Positions 1 to 7,710 of a stretch of DNA of 42,928 bases are shown here, one piece after another (position 1 is the first letter of the stretch; each line of letters opens with the position of its first letter). The DNA comes from Leptospira biflexa (GTDB taxonomy: Bacteria > Spirochaetota > UBA4802 > JAGODF01). The notes beneath the pieces were generated by a model that worked only from the letters and a program-made list of their open reading frames with translations, ran no database searches and was not told the origin of the DNA. A program made the position numbers and the translations under genes. The stretch is from contig DYLV01000008.1 in NCBI GenBank assembly GCA_020721925.1, forward strand, positions 1-42,928. Direction: 5' to 3'.

Positions 1-622
1 TATATTCGTGTTCGCGTTCCTTGGGAACGGGAGTTGATGCCTTCGCGATGAAAAGCTTTACTGTCTGTTTGATTTCCCGTTTGCGGTCGGGGTCTGAAAT
101 TTTTTCCATGATAATCTCTTTTGGAAATGAAAAAGGCAATATGGCATTTCCGAAAGTGGATATTGCCTGCGCCAGTATAACGTCGTTATTCACAATTAAA
201 TCGGCAATGTTTTTGCCCGCATGTGAACCACCTTTTGTTACCAGTGCAGTATAGTGTGACCGGTCAACGACAAGCGGAGAGTCGTCGGGAAACTGAGTAT
301 CGAATGTTACCTGACGGACACCGTTTTGCGCGAGTACAGAAAGACCCTGTGCATATACGCTTCGAGGCCATGGGAATTCACCGATGCTGGCGATGCTGTG
401 GTCATCGATATCCAAAAATGTCAGGAAAGGTGCCTGCGGGATGGGATTAACCTGATGCTTCAATGCAAAACGGAGGTCATAGAGTTTCAGTTCAAAAAGC
501 TGATAGGTCTGGGTTAATCCAAGAAGTGCGATTAGTACGAATGAAAATGCCCCGATTATCGCTCCCGAGAATGAACCTTTTAATATGAATTCCTGAATTC
601 GCCGGATTTGTACTTGTATCAA
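1..622 (-). CDS. CHASE2-domain sensor protein, N-terminal part, runs off the left edge
   Basis: Reverse-strand open frame missing from the ORF track because it is truncated. It reads ...LIQVQIRRIQEFILKGSFSGAIIGAFSFVLIALLGLTQTYQLFELKLYDLRFALKHQVNPIPQAPFLTFLDIDDHSIASIGEFPWPRSVYAQGLSVLAQNGVRQVTFDTQFPDDSP...: a TM helix followed by the CHASE2 signature (YDLRF..., DIDD.S...G.WPW/PR). Start is probably TTG at 622 (RBS AAGAGGTG) or GTG at 631. Confidence 0.8.
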   Translation of the reverse strand, partial: MIQVQIRRIQEFILKGSFSGAIIGAFSFVLIALLGLTQTYQLFELKLYDLRFALKHQVNPIPQAPFLTFLDIDDHSIASIGEFPWPRSVYAQGLSVLAQNGVRQVTFDTQFPDDSPLVVDRSHYTALVTKGGSHAGKNIADLIVNNDVILAQAISTFGNAILPFSFPKEIIMEKISDPDRKREIKQTVKLFIAKASTPVPKEREHEY

Positions 623-854
623 AGTGCTCACCTCTTGATTTGTATCTCACGCGCATCGGACATTCCTGTACGTATGGGTGTGCGTGGGTGTCAGTATATC
701 AGAATAATAGATGATGCAACATTATGTCGAAAAAGTCAATAAAAAAGAAAAAACCGGCAATAGAGATAAATTTCTATTACATGAAAAAAAATTTGTGAAG
801 TGTGAAAATTCTTCGTATTAATAATAGAAGGATATATTTTTTGGGGAGGTTATT

Positions 855-1340
855 ATGTTCATTGATACTACGTATGTAATGTGCGATGAAGTAATTGATT
901 TGCTTGTAGAGGCGGAAGAAAAAACAAAGTGTAGCAAGGAAGCACTCATTGTGCAATCAATGCGAAAAGTGATGCGCAACTATGAAATATATGAACGGGG
1001 GGATGGCAGGATTGAATATCAGAAGCGCTTCGATGAAAAGACCGGGGAAATAATAAAAAAGCGGCGAGTAAAGATGGTGATTAATGAACGAGAGTATAAT
1101 TACTTTCAGGATATGCGAAAGTTTTTCAGGAGGTCAATTTCGCTTGTGATTGCTATTGCGGTGCGTACATATCTTGCGGAAGTGATTGAGGAAATTTTGA
1201 AAAATGATGCCGAGGGGGTACATCCGGATACTTACCCGTTCGAATGCTATGCAATTATGGGAAAATGTATAGAAAATATTCCTACCTGGCGCATCTGGTG
1301 GGGAGTGCCGGCAGATTTAGAGCTTTTACTTACAACATAA
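855..1340 (+). CDS. small uncharacterised protein, paralogue 1 of a putative double ribbon-helix-helix family
   Basis: 161 aa, RBS GGGGAGG. Shares IEYQKR.DEKTGE...RRVKM...DMRKFF..SISLVIAIAVRTYL...WWGVPADL with the protein at 20541..21023. Confidence 0.8.
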   Translation: MFIDTTYVMCDEVIDLLVEAEEKTKCSKEALIVQSMRKVMRNYEIYERGDGRIEYQKRFDEKTGEIIKKRRVKMVINEREYNYFQDMRKFFRRSISLVIAIAVRTYLAEVIEEILKNDAEGVHPDTYPFECYAIMGKCIENIPTWRIWWGVPADLELLLTT

Positions 1341-1517
1341 TAAACAACATATAAACATTAATGTTCATATGATATGCTACCCTTATGCGGCGGACGGGTA
1401 GGCTATGGCCTTTTGGGAGAAATATTCTTTTTAAAATGTAAAACAGTATTAAAGTAAAGAATCGATAAAGCCTTCAAATAGGATATTCTCGTGTGAGAAG
1501 GTATAATAATCGAAATC

Positions 1518-1569
1518 TGCTTTATTATATTTCAATTTTAAACTTTGCACGAGTTTCAGGGGTGCCCAT
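1518..1569 (+). repeat. dispersed intergenic repeat, divergent copy
   Basis: CTGCTTTATTATATTTCAATTTTAAACTTTGCACGAGTTTCAGGGGTGCCCAT, same 3' end as the other copies. Confidence 0.45.
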
Positions 1570-1605
1570 GCGTATGCGCTTCTGGTAAAACACTTACGTG
1601 TTGTC

Positions 1606-1905
1606 TTAGCCGTGCAGAAGATCTGAAAGCGAACTCAGCTCAAGCAGGTTGGCAACCCTTTGCGAGGCATTCAAAATTTTTAGCGATTTGCCGTTCGTTT
1701 TCTGTTGTCTGTTAAGCGTGATGAGAACGCTGATTCCTGTAGAATCGATATAGTCAACATCTTTGATATCAAGAACTATATCGCGAGGAGCAGCGGTACC
1801 TAATTCTATAACTTTATTCTGAAATTCTTTGATGCTATGAAGTTCCATTGACCCCTCGATGGTTATGATGATGGCCGATGGGTCTTCTCTGATAGTAAAA
1901 TTCAT
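1606..1905 (-). CDS. STAS-domain anti-sigma factor antagonist
   Basis: 99 aa; typical STAS fold sequence with DIVLDIKDVDYIDSTGISVLITL around the conserved Ser. Confidence 0.9.
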   Translation of the reverse strand: MNFTIREDPSAIIITIEGSMELHSIKEFQNKVIELGTAAPRDIVLDIKDVDYIDSTGISVLITLNRQQKTNGKSLKILNASQRVANLLELSSLSDLLHG

Positions 1906-2204
1906 CCTTATGCCCTCTTTGTAGTAGAATATTTTTGATATGCCAGATTACATTCACGATTTAAAATACTTTTTTTCGAAGATTCAACAGTGTAGGATAA
2001 TGCTATAGTGTGCATTGTATTTAATCAAGAATTTTTTTCTGTGTGGCATAATCAGCAAGGCGGTGAATGACGTATTTTGTCATGGGAATTCTCCCGATAT
2101 AAATACTGGTTTGCAAAGGGATGAATTAATTTGTGCTTGATTTTTTTATGGCGATGTACAATACTATCAGTTATGTAAGTGATATTGCCGGTTGCGGTGT
2201 AGCG

Positions 2205-2882
2205 ATGAAACTAGAAAAAAATGAACTGTGCGTCGCCTTGTTTATACTCATTCCTCTGACTATTCTGCTTCTGTTTGTGATGGTGAAGCTGGGCTATTCA
2301 ATTGCGAGCTCGACGATTGATGTGTATCTTAAAGTTGACAGTATTTCGGCAATAAAAAAAGGAAGCGCGGTACAAATTAAAGGCTATACGATAGGACGTG
2401 TGGTGGAAATCATCCCGGTATACGAACCCGCACTGCATTTTCTGGCGGTGATGCGAATCCAGAGCGATGTGGTGATATATGAAAATTGTACCGCGGTGAT
2501 ACAGAATCAGAATATCATCGGAGATCCGGTGATAGAAATACGGAATCCCGAAGTGTATCGCACGCCACTTCAGGCTGGTGCGGTGATTGAAGGGATTGAA
2601 TACGTGAATCTGGAAGTGGTTGTCCAGGATATCCATGAGCTTTTAACGACGCTGACCGCTACTGTCGGAGTCATAAAAGATATCACCACGGAAAGCAAGG
2701 GAAATATCCGCCAATTAGTGGCGAACCTGGCAGCAACGGCAGATACCTTCAATACGATGCTTGCCAGTTCTCAAAAGGATATTCTGGAAACCCTGTCCAC
2801 TTTCAGAAAGACCGCTCAAACGATGGATGAAATTTCACAGGAATTGAAAAAGCATCCTGTGAAATTTTTATTTAAAAAATAA
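2205..2882 (+). CDS. MlaD/MCE-domain protein
   Basis: N-terminal TM helix, then DVYLKVDSISAIKKGSAVQIKGYTIGRVVEI (MCE domain). Track ORF starts at 2133; ATG at 2205 (MKLEKNEL) fits the TM topology better. Confidence 0.8.
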   Translation: MKLEKNELCVALFILIPLTILLLFVMVKLGYSIASSTIDVYLKVDSISAIKKGSAVQIKGYTIGRVVEIIPVYEPALHFLAVMRIQSDVVIYENCTAVIQNQNIIGDPVIEIRNPEVYRTPLQAGAVIEGIEYVNLEVVVQDIHELLTTLTATVGVIKDITTESKGNIRQLVANLAATADTFNTMLASSQKDILETLSTFRKTAQTMDEISQELKKHPVKFLFKK

Positions 2883-2940
2883 GGGATCATCGGAAACTTG
2901 CTCAATTGGATATTCCCTTGCGGGTATGGGATGGTAATAA

Positions 2941-2993
2941 CACCGCTTCCTTTTATTTTGATTTAATGATGAAAGTGGTTTAGAGGTATTCAT
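2941..2993 (+). repeat. dispersed ~55 bp intergenic repeat
   Basis: CACCGCTTCCTTTTATTTTGATTTAATGATGAAAGTGGTTTAGAGGTATTCAT. Confidence 0.7.
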
Positions 2994-3068
2994 TGGGACT
3001 TTGCAGTTACTGCCATATTTCAATTCGCTACTGCCATTTACCGTCAGCTTTAAAGAGATGCAGCAGGT

Positions 3069-3941
3069 ATGCCATTTTTCAGCGTTATTATTCCCGTATA
3101 CAACCGTGCGGCGATGCTTGAGCGTGCCATTCGGTCTGTTCTTTCGCAGGATTTCAGTGATTATGAACTGATTGTGGTGGATGATGGTTCAACCGACCAC
3201 ACATCCGGGGTCATTGATACGTACCGTGAAAAAATCATTCTTATCCGGCAGAAAAACAGCGGAGTGAGTGCAGCAAGAAATGCGGGGCTGCGGCATGTGC
3301 GCGCGCCATGGATTCTTTTTTTAGATTCGGATGATGAGTATCTTCCGGGCAAATTCGGCGCTCACTTTGAATTCATCGTTAAAAATCCGTCTATATTGCT
3401 TCATCAAACAGAAGAGTTATGGGTGCGCCGGGGACGAAGGGTCAACCCGATGAACAAACACCGGAAGCTTGCAGGTGATATCTTTATTCCTTCTCTGAAG
3501 CTTTGCCTCGTAAGCCCTTCCTGTGTATGTATGCATCGGGATCTTTTCTTGCGATATGGTATGTTCGATGAATCCCTTCCCGCCTGTGAGGACTATGATC
3601 TATGGTTGAGAATATCCCTCAGGGAAAAGATTGGCCTGATTCCCGGCGCCTTCACGGTAAAATACGGCGGTCATCCCGATCAGCTTTCGCACAGATACTG
3701 GGGGATGGATCGGTTTCGCGTGTATGCCATCTGCAAAATTCTTTCTCTGTATGGTGATACGATGTCATGGGCTGAAAGAACGGCGGCAATCGAAGTTGCC
3801 AAAAGTAAATGCCGGATTCTTCTTACGGGATCGCGCAAAAGAGAAAGGAGCGAATTTGTCGCGAAGCTTGAGGGCCTCATTGAATGGCTGGATTGTGATA
3901 GCTGTAGCAATAAAGATTTTTCATTCCTTTTACAAGAATGA
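3069..3941 (+). CDS. family 2 glycosyltransferase
   Basis: FFSVIIPVYNRAAMLERAIRSVLSQDFSDYELIVVDDGSTD...GVSAARNAGL...LFLDSDDE: GT-A/GT2 motifs. Confidence 0.95.
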   Translation: MPFFSVIIPVYNRAAMLERAIRSVLSQDFSDYELIVVDDGSTDHTSGVIDTYREKIILIRQKNSGVSAARNAGLRHVRAPWILFLDSDDEYLPGKFGAHFEFIVKNPSILLHQTEELWVRRGRRVNPMNKHRKLAGDIFIPSLKLCLVSPSCVCMHRDLFLRYGMFDESLPACEDYDLWLRISLREKIGLIPGAFTVKYGGHPDQLSHRYWGMDRFRVYAICKILSLYGDTMSWAERTAAIEVAKSKCRILLTGSRKRERSEFVAKLEGLIEWLDCDSCSNKDFSFLLQE

Positions 3942-4974
3942 ATGTGTTTCCCATCGCGCAATCAAGAAATTCTTCATGTTCAAACTTTTTTACGAATAGG
4001 ACTTCTCCAGTTTTTCGGATGATGAAAAAGTTCGAACCGCCTTTTTCCAGAGGATACGCGATTGTGTAGACATCATTTTTAAAATCGATAGAAGCATGGC
4101 CTTCACGCGGCATGGGAATATCGATTTCGAATTGCATTGATGCGCGCCGGTTGACAACAGTGATCTTGCCGGCATCGATGTATGCGCAAGAGCCGTCGTC
4201 GCGTATATGCAGCGGCATTCTTGTGTGATGCACAGAACGAAGGTTCTTTTCCCTGAATGTGTTGCGCGCGATATCAATCAGGCGGATACGGTCGGAATTT
4301 CCCCATCCAGAGTGAAGCGCTAAAAAGTGGCCATTTTGAGAAATCGCCATGCTTTTTATCATTGCACCGCCGGTGTTTCCGCTATGAACGATATTGCCTT
4401 TTTCATCGAAGAGGTAGTAATTGCCGTCTAAAAAACCGGCTGAAGAGAAATCGGAGTTCTTTGAAAATGCAATTGTCGAACAGAATCGTCCGGACACATA
4501 TTTGACTCCAACCGGGTTTCCGTTGAAATCAACCAGACGTATTGCGCTGTGATCTCCATTGAGAAGTAAAATGATTTTTGAACGGCTCGAGAGAAACGGA
4601 TATTCAAGTGAATTGATTTTCCAGAAGCGATCACCTTTGATATTGAAAAATTCAATGTATTTGCCTGCCTGCTCGTAAAGCGCCAGGTATTCGCCCCCCG
4701 CACCTGGTGCGATGATCTTTCCGCCCGACGGAAAACTTGCCATGAGTGCTCCCGACGCATTTAAAAGATGCACACCGCTTGCTGATTTCAACGGCGGGAT
4801 GGTTTCTCCGGACATCTCAATTGACGGTGATGGTTGAATGGCATCGGGCGTGTCGGAATTGCCGTACCATTCCGCAGAGAGCACAAACCCGCCGTGCGGT
4901 GCGACTAATGGTACAAACGCCAATAAAATTCCCAGTAAAAGTCCGAAAAAAAAGAATTTCATATTAAACCTCAA
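3877..4974 (-). CDS. exported protein of unknown function, beta-propeller-like
   Basis: 365 aa with an N-terminal signal sequence (MRFNMKFFFFGLLLGILLAFVPLVAPHG) and repeated short beta-rich segments (e.g. MAISQNGHFLALHSGWGNSDRIRLIDIA). Confidence 0.7.
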   Translation of the reverse strand: MRFNMKFFFFGLLLGILLAFVPLVAPHGGFVLSAEWYGNSDTPDAIQPSPSIEMSGETIPPLKSASGVHLLNASGALMASFPSGGKIIAPGAGGEYLALYEQAGKYIEFFNIKGDRFWKINSLEYPFLSSRSKIILLLNGDHSAIRLVDFNGNPVGVKYVSGRFCSTIAFSKNSDFSSAGFLDGNYYLFDEKGNIVHSGNTGGAMIKSMAISQNGHFLALHSGWGNSDRIRLIDIARNTFREKNLRSVHHTRMPLHIRDDGSCAYIDAGKITVVNRRASMQFEIDIPMPREGHASIDFKNDVYTIAYPLEKGGSNFFIIRKTGEVLFVKKFEHEEFLDCAMGNTFILVKGMKNLYCYSYHNPAIQ

Positions 4975-5059
4975 TATCAGACTTCACGCCGCGTGTGCGA
5001 GGTGATGCGGCACCCACCATGCGCCTTTCGACAGTAAATCTGGTTTTCACATTGGTCTT

Positions 5060-6127
5060 TTATTCCTGAAGAAAACTCTTCAATCGCTGGCTTCTCGATG
5101 GATGTCGCAGGCGACGAATCGCTTTTTTTTCAATCTGGCGGATGCGTTCCTTGGATAGCTTAAATTCTTCACCTATCTGCTGGAGCGACATCGGTTTGTA
5201 GCCTCCAAGTCCAAAGCGCATTTTAATAATTACCCTCTCTGCCTCGGTGAGCTCGGAAAGCACATTTTCAAGTGCGCTTTGCAGGGATTCGTCGAGCACT
5301 TTTTTATCCGGCGATTCAATCCGCGAATCCTCCATCATGTTCAAAATAGAAGTATCTTCTGCATCGCCGAGATTTGCATCGAGCGAAATAAAGTCCTGCG
5401 ATATATTGCGAAGATGATTGATTTCGTCGTCGTCCATATCCAGCTCTTCCGCAATTTCTCCGGGAGTGGGCTCACGACCCAGTTTATTTTCAAGCTTGGT
5501 GTGGACTTTCTCGATTTTCTGCATGTCGGCAGTGCGATTGAGCGGTAAGCGGATGAGGGAAGTCTTCTGGGAAATGGCAAGAATAATAGCCTGCCGTATC
5601 CACCATACCGCGTATGAGATAAAATGGTATCCCCGGTCGGGATCGAACTTCTCCGCTGCTTTGATCAGGCCCATATTTCCTTCATTGATGAGATCGAGCA
5701 GGGAAATGCCGCTGGTCTGGTATTTTTTCGCGATTGAGACGACAAACCGAAGGTTTGCCTGAACGAGCTTCTGCTTCGCTGCTTCATCTCCCTCGCGGGC
5801 TTTACGCGCAAGGGCGTCCTCTTCATCTCTCGAAAGAAGAGGAATTTTATTTATCTGTTCAAGGTACCAGGATATTGATGAATCGCTCAGGTCTCCTTTA
5901 TCGTGCTTTTTCTTTTTCTTTTTGTGCGGGAGCACATCCTCAATGGAAACATCATACTCTTCCATGTCCGCATCAAAAAGTTCTGCCCGCCGGTCATCCG
6001 CATGGTAGACGGCATCGTCTTCATTGTTATTTGTTTCGAAATGAGAAATTTCTGCTTTCGCGGACGGCGGATGCTTCTTTTTATGGTTTTTAGGCGCGCT
6101 GTGGGCCTTCTTTTTCTTATGTTCCAT
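5060..6127 (-). CDS. rpoD: RNA polymerase sigma-70 family factor, RpoD/SigA type
   Basis: Regions 1.2 to 4.2 present ([89 protein letters not shown]). Lys-rich N-terminus; probable start MEHKKKK at 6127. Confidence 0.9.
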   Translation of the reverse strand: MEHKKKKAHSAPKNHKKKHPPSAKAEISHFETNNNEDDAVYHADDRRAELFDADMEEYDVSIEDVLPHKKKKKKHDKGDLSDSSISWYLEQINKIPLLSRDEEDALARKAREGDEAAKQKLVQANLRFVVSIAKKYQTSGISLLDLINEGNMGLIKAAEKFDPDRGYHFISYAVWWIRQAIILAISQKTSLIRLPLNRTADMQKIEKVHTKLENKLGREPTPGEIAEELDMDDDEINHLRNISQDFISLDANLGDAEDTSILNMMEDSRIESPDKKVLDESLQSALENVLSELTEAERVIIKMRFGLGGYKPMSLQQIGEEFKLSKERIRQIEKKAIRRLRHPSRSQRLKSFLQE

Positions 6128-6517
6128 GGTGTAATTCCCGGACAAATTGGCTTTCAGGCACGAAAGGGTTCATGTGCATTGCATTGTTCGCGAAAAGCCG
6201 TTTGTGTCAAGCATCTTTCGGCTTACTATTATTATGGAAATGTGATGACACCAGCTCGATATGCGTGCGTCAGTTATCGATTATGATATGCCTATCGCAG
6301 GAGGGGGCATTGTGCCTTTGTGGGGGAAAAACTCAGTTGGTATCTGCAAATAAGTATTGAAGTCGGAATATCCTGTGTAAAATATGGTTGCCAGAGTTGC
6401 GATAATGAACGAGTATGTGTTCGGTATGCGGGATTGACATGAAAAAAAAATGCAAAAAGCAGGAAATTTTTTTATTTTTTTGCCGTTTGGCGCGTATTAA
6501 TGAGTAGGAAGGGATAT

Positions 6518-7129
6518 ATGAAACGCAAAAGGTTTGTGGTATATCTTGGCGTATTGAGCGTGTTTGTGATGACCCGGGAGGCGCTACCCATTACCGGCGA
6601 GGAGGCGTTGGCGAAATTTCGTGCCCGGATGGCGGGAATTTCTACCATGCGCGGGACGATTTCATGGAGCGATGAATCCGGTTTTATCTATACGGGGAAT
6701 TTCAAGTATATGGCGCCGGGAAAAATCTATGTGAAATTTACGAGCCCCTCGGGGAAAATCATCGCGGCGAACGGCAGAAAGCTCTATCTGTATAATCCTT
6801 CCACGAACATCTGCGGCATTCAGGACCTTGGCAGCGGCGGATCGGGCGGAATTGCGGGACTGGTTACGGGCTATATGGCTATCGCATTCGGAGGACCAGG
6901 TGGGTACACCATCAAACTCAGCAGCAACGACAAACACTACACGAACATCACTCTGGTCACCGATGGAAGTTTCCTCCTGAAAAAAGCTATTCTTAAAACA
7001 AAAACCGGCGGAGGAACAACCATATCGCTCTCAGGAGTCATTTTAGGCGAAGGCATTTCTCCGGGTGCGTTCGATTTCAATGTGCCGCCGGGCGCCCAGA
7101 CGGTGCAAAATCCACTCAATATCAAGTGA
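6518..7129 (+). CDS. LolA-like outer-membrane lipoprotein carrier family protein
   Basis: Signal peptide MKRKRFVVYLGVLSVFVMTREA, then ARMAGISTMRGTISW...GNFKYMAPGKIYVKFTSPSGKIIAANGRKLYLYNPSTN. RBS AGGAAGGG precedes ATG at 6518; the track start at 6500 is less likely. Confidence 0.75.
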   Translation: MKRKRFVVYLGVLSVFVMTREALPITGEEALAKFRARMAGISTMRGTISWSDESGFIYTGNFKYMAPGKIYVKFTSPSGKIIAANGRKLYLYNPSTNICGIQDLGSGGSGGIAGLVTGYMAIAFGGPGGYTIKLSSNDKHYTNITLVTDGSFLLKKAILKTKTGGGTTISLSGVILGEGISPGAFDFNVPPGAQTVQNPLNIK

Positions 7130-7137
7130 GGAATTCG

Positions 7138-7710
7138 ATGAAAACCATACGGGGGGTTTGCATACCGCTGATTCTTTTTACACTGGTTGTGTCGGCCTTT
7201 GGGGCAGAGCGGTATCATACCTTTGCCGGTCTTGGTGGAAGTATCGGCGTTAACCGCCTGACGTATCATGGATGGGTGGAAACAGAGCAAAAGGACCTCG
7301 ATATTTCCGGAAGCTACTATACGGCCGGTCCCATATTGTGTGTGTTTGTTCCTCCTTTGATTGGCGAATGGACGATGCAGTACGAGGCCAATTCACACGA
7401 TGGCGAAGTTGATACCTCCGTACAATGCCTCCTGCTTTCTCTTGCGGGTAAATATTTCTATTCGGTGACGCAGTGGTTTTATCTCACCGCAGGAGCAGGG
7501 GTATATGGTGAGATGCCTCCCGCAACCCTGTCGTATGAAGGCGGGGGAGGCGGGCTCGCTTCGCTGGGCTGTGTGGTGAACTTCAGTTTTGATTTTCGCC
7601 TTGTCTTCGATGTGACGGCGAAATACGGTTCTTTCGGCCTCGGCGAAGAATCGCGCAAGTTTTCCACGGGGGCCGCAGTATTTATTATCTATAACGTTGG
7701 AAGCATATAA
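7138..7710 (+). CDS. exported protein, probable small outer-membrane beta-barrel
   Basis: Signal peptide MKTIRGVCIPLILFTLVVSAFGAE; aromatic/Gly-rich alternating beta segments. RBS GAGGAA before ATG at 7138. Confidence 0.65.
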   Translation: MKTIRGVCIPLILFTLVVSAFGAERYHTFAGLGGSIGVNRLTYHGWVETEQKDLDISGSYYTAGPILCVFVPPLIGEWTMQYEANSHDGEVDTSVQCLLLSLAGKYFYSVTQWFYLTAGAGVYGEMPPATLSYEGGGGGLASLGCVVNFSFDFRLVFDVTAKYGSFGLGEESRKFSTGAAVFIIYNVGSI

